Both the position numbers and the translations under genes were made by a program. Positions 27,032 to 34,958 of a stretch of DNA of 64,000 bases are shown here, piece after piece. Every line of letters begins with the position of its first letter. Position 1 is the stretch's first letter. A model generated the notes under the pieces. It was not told the origin of the DNA, did not search any database, and was given only the letters and a program-made list of their open reading frames with translations. The stretch comes from Brevinema_A sp051647535 (lineage in GTDB: Bacteria; Spirochaetota; Brevinematia; Brevinematales; Brevinemataceae), in NCBI GenBank assembly GCA_051647535.1, contig JBOFEA010000027.1:70666-134665 (forward strand). The letters run 5' to 3'.

Positions 27032-27989
27032 AAATAACGATGGTATTCTGCTTAAACTTTTAGAAAATATTAATCAATATTATTCAGGTGAAAAATTAGC
27101 ACAAGAGTTTGGTATTTCCAGAGCTGCAGTGCACAAAAAAATTCAAAAGCTCCGTCAATTGGGCTTTATTATAGAAGCCTCTTCTCGTAATGGTTTTGTT
27201 TGCAAAAATCCTTTTCCCAATTACTTAAAGTCGGAAATTATCTATCATTATAGTAAATCTCTTTATCCTATTTATGTTTTGGAAACATGCGGATCTACTA
27301 ATAAAGTTGCATATGAAATGATTGGTCAAAACAAATCTCCTTTTTTTCTTTTTGCAAGAGATCAATCTCTTGGAAAAGGAAGAATGGGAAGAGAATGGAA
27401 TATGCAGAAAGATAAAGATATTGCACTTAGTTTTGCTGCACCGGTAAATATTATCTATGATCAGTTATTTTCATTGATACAGCTTTCTTCTCTTGCGGTT
27501 TATAAAACGTTGGTTGAATTAAGCAATATGGAATTTTATATCAAGTGGCCTAATGATATTATTTCTGTAAACGATAAGAAAATTTGCGGAATACTTACAG
27601 AAAGTGTTTTTGAGGATAAGAATATCAGTTATATTGTGATAGGGATTGGTATTAACATTAATAGTATTGATTTACCTGATTTTGCTACGTCACTTTCCAG
27701 TCTTGGTGTAGAGGACATTGATATTAATAGAGTGGCAGCATTATTAATAGATAATTTTGTGGAATTATGGAAGAAGTTTCCGGACAATCAAGACGAATTA
27801 TTTTTAGAATGGGAAAGTTTACTTGCTTGGAAAGGTATGAACGTTGCACTATCGAGTGGTGATAAACGCTTTGAAGGGCTATTCTCAAAAGTAAATAAAG
27901 ATGGATCATTGATCTTGAATATTAATGGAAAGGAACAAATATTCAATACCGGAGATCTTTTACAAACACAATTTAGGAAATTAGATTAA
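27024..27989 (+). CDS. birA: Biotin-protein ligase with helix-turn-helix domain
   Basis: Attaches biotin to acceptor proteins and, in family members with this DNA-binding domain, represses biotin genes. An N-terminal winged helix (about 1-60, SGEKLAQEFGISRAAVHKKI) precedes the ligase core with the biotinyl-AMP loop GKGRMGREW and the KWPNDI motif, then a C-terminal SH3-like domain. Length is 321 residues from the ATG at 27024, which overlaps the xth end by 8 bases; a TTG at 27021 is less likely. No biotin operator or biotin biosynthesis gene is seen nearby. Confidence 0.93.
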   Translation: MYENNDGILLKLLENINQYYSGEKLAQEFGISRAAVHKKIQKLRQLGFIIEASSRNGFVCKNPFPNYLKSEIIYHYSKSLYPIYVLETCGSTNKVAYEMIGQNKSPFFLFARDQSLGKGRMGREWNMQKDKDIALSFAAPVNIIYDQLFSLIQLSSLAVYKTLVELSNMEFYIKWPNDIISVNDKKICGILTESVFEDKNISYIVIGIGININSIDLPDFATSLSSLGVEDIDINRVAALLIDNFVELWKKFPDNQDELFLEWESLLAWKGMNVALSSGDKRFEGLFSKVNKDGSLILNINGKEQIFNTGDLLQTQFRKLD

Positions 27990-27990
27990 A

Positions 27991-28025
27991 AAATAAAACT
28001 GCTGTTAAGCAGTTTTATTTTTCAC
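27991..28025. terminator. Bidirectional terminator between birA and the CRP-like gene
   Basis: Perfect 13-bp stem AAATAAAACTGCT and complement around a GTTA loop, with T-runs on both strands. The minus-strand gene ends inside it. Confidence 0.85.
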
Positions 28026-29250
28026 TGACAATGTTGGTTCGTTTTTTGACTTGCTGAGCGTTCATTCGTCCGGAAATAGTCATAGCGCTTCTAATATTAT
28101 ATACATCACGTGAGAATAATTTGCCGTTTTCTATGGATAAAGCGGAATCAGTTGCTAAAATTTGATCCATAACGGATTTTCCTTCAGCAGGATCCAAACC
28201 GATAAATTGAATAATTTCTGTAGGACTCATTTCAAATGTATAATGAAGTCCTTTTTGAAGAGGAATTCTGTTTTTTTGAAGAAGAGTTTGTAAAGCATCA
28301 TAAATTTTGGTAATAGGATCACTGATAAGCTGATTAGCTAATCGTTTATATACGATCCATATTCTATCTGATAATAATTCAATAATTCTTCGAGCAATTT
28401 CAGGATGTGTTTTGATATGTATTTCAAAATTTTGCTTATTAATTCGCAGAAGAGTCACGTCAGTAGAAGCGATTGCAGAAGCGGAACGAGGGCTGTGTTC
28501 TAATAGAGCCATTTCACCGAAGATATCTTTTGTTTTGATAATGCCAAGCAAAACTTCTTTGTTTTCAATAATTTTTGTAATTTTTACTTGTCCGTCCAGC
28601 ACAATATATAAATCACTACCTTCTTCATGTTCAAGGAAAATAGGCGAGCCTGATACAAATTTTTCTTGAATACCAGATTGCTGAGGAGCAATTTCTTGAG
28701 AATTATAATGGAGAGAGGATAGTTTGTCTCTTATATCACCGGCATCAAAAGCATCCGGATAAGCTTCCAAATATTTTGTATAAGCATAACCGGCTAAGTC
28801 ATATTGACCTTGGCTTTCATAATATTTTCCGATATTAATTAAGTTAGCTAATCCTGTATTAATAACCCCTTGTTTATTAGAGGTAAATTCGGTAATTGTT
28901 GTATTATATTTTCGTAAACGGTTAGAGAAATAACGTATAATTTTCATTGCAACCGGAGCCATTTGCTTGATTAACAATTCAAATTGTTCGTAACGAACGA
29001 TAATTAACGAACTGTCTTCGAGTACCTTAATACTTGAAATTCTAGGGCGTCGGCTCATACAGTCCAAAACTCCAAAAAAATCTCCTGCACCAATAATAAG
29101 TTCAGGTTCACCTGTTAAACTGTTAAGAGGATTTTCTTCGATTAATTTTCCTTGGCGTACAATATAAAATTCGCCACTGTCACTTTGTTCTTCGACATAA
29201 ACATATGTACCAGCTCGAAAATTTACTGTCTTAAATTTTATTGGCTCCAT
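28015..29250 (-). CDS. Regulator-like protein with two cyclic-nucleotide-binding domains
   Basis: A 411-residue cytoplasmic protein. Two cyclic-nucleotide-binding folds of the CRP type flank a short helical TPR-like linker. The first domain spans about 5-105 (VEEQSDSGEFYIVRQGKL); the linker is YYESQGQYDLAGYAYTKYL near 140. The second domain spans about 190-300 and has the phosphate-cassette-like stretch GEMALLEHSPRSASAIA. The last 100 residues resemble the winged-helix region of CRP/FNR proteins, but a DNA-recognition helix is not obvious. It is 22 bases behind glyA on the same strand and its start follows GAGG. Ligand and targets are unknown. Confidence 0.7.
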   Translation of the reverse strand: MEPIKFKTVNFRAGTYVYVEEQSDSGEFYIVRQGKLIEENPLNSLTGEPELIIGAGDFFGVLDCMSRRPRISSIKVLEDSSLIIVRYEQFELLIKQMAPVAMKIIRYFSNRLRKYNTTITEFTSNKQGVINTGLANLINIGKYYESQGQYDLAGYAYTKYLEAYPDAFDAGDIRDKLSSLHYNSQEIAPQQSGIQEKFVSGSPIFLEHEEGSDLYIVLDGQVKITKIIENKEVLLGIIKTKDIFGEMALLEHSPRSASAIASTDVTLLRINKQNFEIHIKTHPEIARRIIELLSDRIWIVYKRLANQLISDPITKIYDALQTLLQKNRIPLQKGLHYTFEMSPTEIIQFIGLDPAEGKSVMDQILATDSALSIENGKLFSRDVYNIRSAMTISGRMNAQQVKKRTNIVSEK

Positions 29251-29272
29251 ATTTTCCTCGTTGTATTATTTT

Positions 29273-30523
29273 TTACTGATTTTGATAGATAGGGAATTTA
29301 GTACACAAATCAATGACTTCATGTTTAATTCCGGATAATTTTGCAATATCGGAGTGATTGTTAATAATGTTATTGATCCAAGATCCGATTATTTTACATT
29401 CCTGTTGTTTCATACCTCTGGATGTAATAGCAGGTGTTCCTATACGGATACCGGATGGTTTCATAGGTGGTGCAGTATCAAAAGGAATAGTATTTTTGTT
29501 TAGGGTTATACTTACAGAATCACAGAGATCTGAAATTTGTTTACCGTTTGCTCCGCTGTTTCTCAAATCCACAATGAACAAATGGTTATCAGTACCGCCA
29601 CTAATTATAGGGAATCCATAATTTGTTAATTCTTCGGCTAACGTTTGAGCATTAATGATCACCTGTTGTTGATATAAAGAAAATTCGGGTTTTAATGCTT
29701 CATTAAAGGATACGGCTTTTGCTGCAATAACATGAACAAGAGGACCGCCCTGCATACCAGGAAAGATTATTTTATCGATGCGAGCTGCATGTTCCTTTTT
29801 ACAAAGAATCAATCCTCCGCGAGGACCTCGTAATGTTTTATGTGTTGTTGATGTGATGATATCAGCATAAGGTACGGGATTTGGATGAAGACCTGCAGCT
29901 ATTAATCCTGCTATATGAGCCATATCTACAATTAAATAAGCTCCAACTTCATCACAAATATTTCGAAATTCTTTAAAATCTATTATTCGTGAATATGCTG
30001 ATGCACCGGCAATAATGACCTTGGGTTTGGTTTCAAAAGCGATTTTTCTGATGTTGTCGTAGTCTAACATCATTGTATCAGGATTAAGATCATAACTGAA
30101 TGCTTTATAATTCATTCCTGAAAAGTTTAAATGAAATCCATGTGTCAAATGTCCGCCTGCATTTAATCCCATTCCAAGAAGTGTATCTCCCGGATTCAGT
30201 AATGCCATAAACGCTGCCATATTAGCTTGAGAACCTGAATGGGCTTGTACGTTAGCATGTTCGGCACCAAATAATTGTTTGGCACGTTCTATTGCTAAAT
30301 TTTCTACTATATCGGCAAACTCACATCCACCGTAGTATCTTTTACCGGGATATCCTTCTGCATATTTGTTGGTAAAAATGCTTCCCTGAGCTGCAAGCAC
30401 GGCCGAGGAAACAATATTTTCCGATGCAATTAATTCGATAGTATTCTGTTGGCGTTGTAATTCCTGATTAATAGCTTGATATATATCAGTATCAAACTCT
30501 TCCAAAATTTGATTATTTGTCAA
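29273..30523 (-). CDS. glyA: Serine hydroxymethyltransferase
   Basis: PLP enzyme that converts serine plus tetrahydrofolate to glycine and methylene-tetrahydrofolate. Motifs: ELIASENIVS, KYAEGYPGKRYYGGC, VDMAHIAGLIAAGLHP and the PLP-lysine block TSTTHKTLRGPRGG. Frame extension to an upstream ATG at 30556 would add 11 residues, but GGAGGAG (complement of 30532-30538) sits inside that extension, 8 bases before a TTG at 30523. Starting there gives MTNNQILEEF and 416 residues, the family length. I therefore call a TTG start. Confidence 0.95.
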   Translation of the reverse strand: MTNNQILEEFDTDIYQAINQELQRQQNTIELIASENIVSSAVLAAQGSIFTNKYAEGYPGKRYYGGCEFADIVENLAIERAKQLFGAEHANVQAHSGSQANMAAFMALLNPGDTLLGMGLNAGGHLTHGFHLNFSGMNYKAFSYDLNPDTMMLDYDNIRKIAFETKPKVIIAGASAYSRIIDFKEFRNICDEVGAYLIVDMAHIAGLIAAGLHPNPVPYADIITSTTHKTLRGPRGGLILCKKEHAARIDKIIFPGMQGGPLVHVIAAKAVSFNEALKPEFSLYQQQVIINAQTLAEELTNYGFPIISGGTDNHLFIVDLRNSGANGKQISDLCDSVSITLNKNTIPFDTAPPMKPSGIRIGTPAITSRGMKQQECKIIGSWINNIINNHSDIAKLSGIKHEVIDLCTKFPIYQNQ

Positions 30524-30618
30524 AATTTTGTCTCCTCCAATCATTACGTCAATCATCTGTAGACAGTTCGAATATCTGATGATTCAATATTAAATGATTA
30601 TTCAAATATATCCCATAA

Positions 30619-30647
30619 ATTATAAAATATATTTAAAAATTTTTCAA
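30619..30647 (-). promoter_or_regulatory. Putative glyA promoter
   Basis: Minus-strand TTGAAA (30642-30647), 17 bases, TATAAT (30619-30624); start of transcription near 30612, about 90 nt before the TTG start. Confidence 0.5.
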
Positions 30648-30987
30648 GTAATCTCATCATTAATTATTAAAATATTAGTTTGATAAAAAACTATAGTATA
30701 TAATCCTGTATATTGTTTTCAACTTACTGTATTATTGAGCTTGCATATGCCGGAAGGTATAATTATTAAATATATATCATTGTTGTCTTGTTGTTGTGAA
30801 AGTATTTAAAATAAATTTTAAATAAAATATAGGATATTTGTAATATTAATAAAATTATTCAAAAAATCTAATTTTAAATAAATTTTTTACAAAAATTTTA
30901 GTATATTTTAATGATAACAATATTCCATATATGATAAAGAAGTTATTTTTATTAAAAATCACATAATATATAATAATATTTTTAATA
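30648..30987. other. AT-rich intergenic DNA, nothing recognised
   Basis: About 340 bases between the divergent glyA and PTS promoters. Very AT-rich with many short A and T runs; no open frame, hairpin or repeat that I could support. Confidence 0.5.
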
Positions 30988-31015
30988 TTGATTTAAATTG
31001 TTTTTGTTATATAAT
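30988..31015 (+). promoter_or_regulatory. Putative promoter of the PTS operon
   Basis: TTGATT at 30988-30993, 16 bases, TATAAT at 31010-31015. The short leader carries TAGGAG before the ATG at 31055. No operator or antiterminator hairpin is visible. Confidence 0.5.
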
Positions 31016-31054
31016 GAGTATTATAAACTAATTATTTCTATAGGAGTAAAAGAT

Positions 31055-31510
31055 ATGGAATTTGTTAATCAATTGAAACAAAATGATTCTGTACAGTTTG
31101 TTCAAAAAATGAGTTCATGGCAGGATGCTATTAAATTATGTTTCGAGCCTTTGCTCCAAAACCAAAGTATTACCTCTGGATATGTGGCACATGCAATACA
31201 AAGCGGTCAGGATTTAAATTTCTATTATTTGATTGCTCCCGGTTTGGCAATGCCTCATACACGTCCAGAGTATGGAGTAGAAAAAAATGGGATTTCTTTG
31301 TTGATAGTCAAAGAGGGTGTGGAGTTTGAATCACATGAATTTAACCCTATTTATTGTTTAATAGGATTGGCGGCTCTTGATAATGATAAACACATTGAAT
31401 TAATGGAGAATATAGTTGATATTTTCGGTGGGCATGAGGATGTTGTTGACAATTTGAGAAAGTTTTCCGAGAAATCACAAGTAATAGATTATTTAACAAA
31501 ATTATCATAA
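31055..31510 (+). CDS. PTS EIIA component, ascorbate/mannitol type
   Basis: Phosphocarrier that accepts phosphate from HPr and passes it to EIIB. The 151 residues contain the phosphorylated histidine in the context GLAMPHTRPEYG (His68), close to the UlaC (ascorbate EIIA) signature. An upstream ATG at 30998 is in frame but lies across the -10 box; TAGGAG just before 31055 fixes the start. First gene of a three-gene EIIA-EIIB-EIIC operon; no ascorbate catabolic genes are nearby, so the substrate remains open. Confidence 0.85.
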   Translation: MEFVNQLKQNDSVQFVQKMSSWQDAIKLCFEPLLQNQSITSGYVAHAIQSGQDLNFYYLIAPGLAMPHTRPEYGVEKNGISLLIVKEGVEFESHEFNPIYCLIGLAALDNDKHIELMENIVDIFGGHEDVVDNLRKFSEKSQVIDYLTKLS

Positions 31511-31530
31511 TAAAGAGTAGGAGTATTGCG

Positions 31531-31821
31531 ATGAAGAAAACTTTTATTGCGGCATGCGGTTCTGGATTGGGATCGTCACTGATTATTTCTATGAATATAT
31601 CCAAAGTTCTTCAAGAATTAGGTATTGAGGGTAATGTCGAACATTGTGATATTTCCAGTTTAACGTTCAAAGACGGCGATTATTATGTATTGGGCAAGGA
31701 TGTTGCGGAGTCATCGGCAGTAGGCGGGATTGACAAAAACAAAATTATTGTATTAACCAATATTTTAAGTTTAAATGAGTTAAAAGAAAAAATTATCGCG
31801 TTGAATCTGCATACTCGTTAG
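31531..31821 (+). CDS. PTS EIIB component, ascorbate type
   Basis: A 96-residue cytoplasmic phosphotransfer protein. The phosphorylated cysteine is Cys9 in AACGSGLGSSLI, matching the UlaB P-loop (CGxGxGSS). AGGAG precedes the ATG. It sits between EIIA and EIIC with gaps of 20 and 11 bases. Confidence 0.88.
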   Translation: MKKTFIAACGSGLGSSLIISMNISKVLQELGIEGNVEHCDISSLTFKDGDYYVLGKDVAESSAVGGIDKNKIIVLTNILSLNELKEKIIALNLHTR

Positions 31822-31832
31822 GAGAATATTTT

Positions 31833-33095
31833 ATGTTAAAGTTTGCAGTAGATTTATTAAGTCAAGCGTCAATATTAGTAGCATTATTTACAATGTGTGG
31901 CTTGATCTTTTTGAAAAAATCGGTAAGTGAAATTATTTCAGGAGCAATGAAGTCGTTAATTGGGTTTATTCTTCTGGGTGCGGGTGCGGGAGTAATTGTT
32001 AATTCGTTAACACCGTTTGGAATGATGATAGAGCAAGCGTTCAATGTTCAAGGAGTGATTCCTAATAACGAAGCTATTGTTGCTGTTGCTTTAGCTCAAT
32101 ATGGAACACAAGTTTCGTTAGTAATGATTGTTTCAATGTTTATTCATCTTCTGATTGCACGTTTTACACCGATTAAGTTCATTTTTTTGACAGGTCATCA
32201 TATTTTTTATATGGGTGCGATGATTACGGTGATTTATGCATCGGCTGGTTTAAGTGGCTGGAAGCTTGTGGGGTTGTCTTCGATGACCAATGCTTTAGTG
32301 ATGAGTTTTTCTCCTCTGCTTACCAAACGTTTTATGCCTAAGATCGTCGGAGAAGAAAATAACATTGCTATGGGGCATTTTTCTAATTTAACATATTTGA
32401 TTTCAGCATTAATAGGAAAAGCTGTAGGTAAAAATTCTCCTTCTACAGAAGAATTTACTGTTCCTAAACAATGGTCGTTTTTACGTGATAATATTCTTTC
32501 TATTGCATTAACTATGTCAATTTTGTATATTACTGCAGCATGTTTTGCCGGCAGTGAATATATAGAAGCCAATCTGTCTCAAGGTGTACATTTCTTGGTG
32601 TTTGCATTAATTCAAGGGGTGACTTTTGCTGCCGGGGTTTCGATTGTGTTGTCCGGTGTGCGTATGATTATTGGTGAAATTATTCCTGCGTTCAAAGGTA
32701 TTTCCGATATTCTTGTGCCTAATGCCGTACCGGCTTTGGATTGTCCTGTGGTGTTTCCTTATGCACCTAATGCAGTTTTATTGGGGTTTTTGTTTAGCTT
32801 TTTGGGTGGTTTGGTTGGCGTAGTTGTTCAAAGTTTTATTGGATCAACTCTTATTATTCCCGGTGTGGTTCCTCATTTTTTTGTTGGAGCAACGGCAGGT
32901 GTTTTCGGTAACGCTACAGGTGGTCGCCGAGGCTGTATTTTAGGTTCGTTTGTTAACGGATTATTACTAGCGTTTCTTCCTGCAATGCTTCTTCCTGTGT
33001 TGGGTGATCTCGGATTTCAAAATACAACTTTCAGCGATGGGGATTTTGTCGGTTTGGGTCTTATTATAGGGGTCATTGCTGATTTCTTTAAGTAA
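31833..33095 (+). CDS. PTS EIIC component, UlaA/SgaT family
   Basis: A 420-residue polytopic permease with about 11 membrane helices that carries and helps phosphorylate the sugar. Family-like blocks are LVALFTMCGLIFLKKSVSE, GAGAGVIVNSLTPFG and IFLTGHHIFYMGA. The last of these resembles the ligand-binding region of ascorbate permeases. It is separate from EIIB, as in the ula system, and ends the operon before a strong terminator. Specificity for L-ascorbate is inferred from the family only. Confidence 0.88.
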   Translation: MLKFAVDLLSQASILVALFTMCGLIFLKKSVSEIISGAMKSLIGFILLGAGAGVIVNSLTPFGMMIEQAFNVQGVIPNNEAIVAVALAQYGTQVSLVMIVSMFIHLLIARFTPIKFIFLTGHHIFYMGAMITVIYASAGLSGWKLVGLSSMTNALVMSFSPLLTKRFMPKIVGEENNIAMGHFSNLTYLISALIGKAVGKNSPSTEEFTVPKQWSFLRDNILSIALTMSILYITAACFAGSEYIEANLSQGVHFLVFALIQGVTFAAGVSIVLSGVRMIIGEIIPAFKGISDILVPNAVPALDCPVVFPYAPNAVLLGFLFSFLGGLVGVVVQSFIGSTLIIPGVVPHFFVGATAGVFGNATGGRRGCILGSFVNGLLLAFLPAMLLPVLGDLGFQNTTFSDGDFVGLGLIIGVIADFFK

Positions 33096-33129
33096 AATCT
33101 TCAATGTTCTGATAGAATAAATTAAACTA

Positions 33130-33175
33130 CAAAACGCTTCCGAAAATAATATGTTTCAGAAGCGTTTTGTTTTTG
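33130..33175 (+). terminator. Intrinsic terminator of the PTS operon
   Basis: Stem CAAAACGCTTC / GAAGCGTTTTG with extra inner pairing (CGAAA with TTTC), then T-rich sequence. Confidence 0.85.
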
Positions 33176-33207
33176 ATAGTTTAATATAGTAATTTTTTGT
33201 AAAAATA

Positions 33208-33236
33208 TTGACTATTATTTTGATTTATGTTATAAT
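33208..33236 (+). promoter_or_regulatory. Promoter of RNA unit 1
   Basis: TTGACT at 33208-33213, exactly 17 bases, TATAAT at 33231-33236. The same promoter with the same spacing precedes all three units, and transcription would begin at the first base of helix P1. Confidence 0.7.
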
Positions 33237-33242
33237 AATTAT

Positions 33243-33682
33243 GCATTAATCCAAAGATCTGTTAGGATCTTTTTATTTTCTATCTTATACGACAAAAGAT
33301 AGAGATTTTCTGTGTGGAAGATCTTTTTTTGATTTTGTAGTATAAGAATGTGTCTGAATATTTGTTTTTAGTACTTTGCCGTGTATATTTTATATTAAAT
33401 TGCCCATAGCAGTTTGTATAATTTAGAGCGGTGAAGTACTAAGTAGAAATATTTGGATCAGTGTCTTTGGATTAATGCAATACAACTGTCTATGGGCATT
33501 TTTGATTTGAAGTTCTAAAATTGTATTGCATCATTATCAAATATCAAAACAAAAGCTCATAGTATAGTAACTATGAGCTTTTTTTTATCGAAATCACAGG
33601 CAGGCGGTCGGAATTTCAACGAAACCACAATTAAGGTAGGCGGTGGGGGGAATTGAAAGGAAGGTCGCTCTGTCTGTTTTTT
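33243..33682 (+). ncRNA. Putative structured RNA, tandem copy 1
   Basis: About 440-nt non-coding unit. P1: GCATTAATCCAAA (33243-33255) pairs with TTTGGATTAATGC (33466-33478). Inside are an AAGATC/GATCTT hairpin (from 33254), a TCTATCTT/AAGATAGA hairpin (33279-33303) and a long helix, AGTACTTTGCCG (33370-33381) with CGGTGAAGTACT (33429-33440). TGCCCATAG (33401-33409) in that loop can pair with CTATGGGCA (33490-33498), making a pseudoknot. Then AATACAA/TTGTATT (33479-33485, 33521-33527), a terminator-like hairpin (33551-33588) and a GC-rich 3' domain ending in a T-run at 33682. Helices change sequence between copies but stay paired. No match to a known RNA class is recognised. Confidence 0.75.
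33551..33588 (+). terminator. Internal terminator-like hairpin of RNA unit 1
   Basis: AAAAGCTCATAG / CTATGAGCTTTT with a T-run. In units 2 and 3 the stem base pair G-C is A-T, still paired (34050-34079, 34542-34572). The conserved GC-rich domain follows, so either this site is leaky or the RNA has two 3' ends. Confidence 0.75.
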
Positions 33683-33702
33683 ATTTATGGATCAAATAAA
33701 TA

Positions 33703-33731
33703 TTGACTATTATTTTGATTTATGTTATAAT
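33703..33731 (+). promoter_or_regulatory. Promoter of RNA unit 2
   Basis: TTGACT at 33703-33708, 17 bases, TATAAT at 33726-33731. Confidence 0.7.
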
Positions 33732-33737
33732 AATTAT

Positions 33738-34176
33738 GCTAACGTTTTAGGATCAGAAATGATCTTTTTATTTTCTATCTTATACGACAAAAGATAGAGA
33801 TTTTCTGTGTGGAAGATCTTTTTTTTGATTTTGTAGTATAAGAATGTGTCTGAATATTTGTTTTTAGTACTTACTTCTAGTAAGTTTATATTAAATTGCC
33901 TATAGCAGTTTGTATAATTTTAGAAGTAAGTACTAAGTAGAAATATTTAGATCAGCATCCTAAAATGTTAGCAATACAACTGTCTATGGGCATTTTTGAT
34001 TTGAAGTTCTAAAATTGTATTGTAGTATTAATCTGATATCAAAACAAAAACTCATAGTACAGTAACTATGAGTTTTTTTATTTAAATTACAGGCAGACGG
34101 TCGGAATTTCAACGAAACCACAATTAAGGTAGGCGGTGGGGGGAAGTTGAAAGGAAGGTCGCTCTGTCTGTTTTTT
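33738..34176 (+). ncRNA. Putative structured RNA, tandem copy 2
   Basis: Same architecture as copy 1 with different helix sequences. P1 is GCTAACGTTTTAG (33738-33750) with CTAAAATGTTAGC (33960-33972), one G-U pair. A hairpin with a GAAA loop follows at about 33748-33767. The inner helix is AGTACTTACTTCTA (33866-33879) with TAGAAGTAAGTACT (33921-33934), 14 perfect pairs. The pseudoknot strands TGCCTATAG (33897-33905) and CTATGGGCA (33984-33992) remain paired through a G-U. Terminator-like hairpin at 34050-34079 and 3' domain to the T-run near 34176. Confidence 0.75.
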
Positions 34177-34196
34177 ATTTATAGATAAAAAAAATA

Positions 34197-34225
34197 TTGA
34201 CTGTGATATTGATTTGTGCTATAAT
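34197..34225 (+). promoter_or_regulatory. Promoter of RNA unit 3
   Basis: TTGACT at 34197-34202, 17 bases, TATAAT at 34220-34225. The spacer differs from units 1 and 2 at several bases while the boxes are kept. Confidence 0.7.
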
Positions 34226-34231
34226 AATGGT

Positions 34232-34668
34232 GCTATAAATTGTAGATCAGAAATGATCTTTTTATTTTCTATCTTATACAATAAAAGATAGAGATTTTCT
34301 GTATGGAAGATCTTTTTTTTGATTTTGTAGTATAAGAATGTGTCTGAATATTTGTTTTTAGTACTTACTTCTAGTAAGTTTATATTAAATTGTCCATAGC
34401 AGTTTGTATAATTTTAGAAGTAAGTACTAAGTAGAAATATTTAGATCATATCTATAATTTATAGCAATACAACTGTCTATGGGCATTTTTGATTTGAAAT
34501 TCTAAAATTGTATTGCATCATTATCAAATATCAAAACAAAAACTCATAGTATAGTAACTATGAGTTTTTTTTATTCAAATTACAGGCAGACGGTCGGAAT
34601 TTCAACGAAACCACAATTAAGGTTGGCGGTGGGGGGAGTTGAAAGGAAGGTCGCTCTGTCTGTTTTTT
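34232..34668 (+). ncRNA. Putative structured RNA, tandem copy 3
   Basis: P1 is GCTATAAATTGTA (34232-34244) with TATAATTTATAGC (34453-34465), again different from copies 1 and 2 but paired, with one G-U. The GAAA-loop hairpin and the 14-bp inner helix (34360-34373 with 34415-34428) match copy 2. The pseudoknot strand is TGTCCATAG (34391-34399), pairing with CTATGGGCA (34477-34485) through a G-U. Terminator-like hairpin at 34542-34572; GC-rich 3' domain with a GGCGGTGGGGGG run, ending in a T-run near 34668. Confidence 0.75.
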
Positions 34669-34766
34669 ATTTATGGATAAAATACTAGGATGTTGTAGAA
34701 TTTTAATTGTTTTAATGTAGATAAACAAAAAAAATGGTATAAAATAAATCTTTTTTAACAAAAGTA

Positions 34767-34795
34767 TAGACATTTATGCTAAAATGTTTTATAAT
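34767..34795 (+). promoter_or_regulatory. Putative promoter of a small transcript
   Basis: TAGACA at 34767-34772, 17 bases, TATAAT at 34790-34795, followed after about 160 bases by an intrinsic terminator with no open frame between. Confidence 0.45.
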
Positions 34796-34801
34796 AAATA
34801 A

Positions 34802-34958
34802 CATTGTTGTTACCGTATTAGAGTAAGTGAATAATTTTATATACGGGATGAGATTGGAATAGAAATTTAATTTTGTCACTCAATTAATATTCATTGATCA
34901 ATCAAAATTAATATATCCATTTATTTAGTACACTACTTGAAAAAGTAGTGTTTTTTTT
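34802..34958 (+). ncRNA. Candidate small RNA between the RNA array and the MACPF region
   Basis: A promoter-like element ends at 34795 and a clean terminator (ACACTACTT / AAGTAGTGT plus eight T, 34930-34958) follows. The 155 bases between have no credible open frame but can fold: CCGTAT with ATACGG near the 5' end, and a dyad around ATTGATCAAT flanked by ATTAAT on both sides. No similarity to the neighbouring units or to a known class was seen. Confidence 0.35.

Noticed and set aside
30557..31054. Possible riboswitch upstream of glyA or the PTS operon
   Set aside because: Leaders are short and no glycine, SAM or THF riboswitch core or PTS antiterminator hairpin could be recognised.
33208..34680. 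Reading the triple repeat as a CRISPR array or an insertion sequence
   Set aside because: Units are about 494 bases with their own promoters, no short repeats with spacers, no transposase frame and no terminal inverted repeats.
34558..34773. 71-codon minus-strand frame over the end of RNA unit 3
   Set aside because: It runs through the terminator and GC-rich RNA domain, has no ribosome site, and the equivalent frames in units 1 and 2 are not kept.
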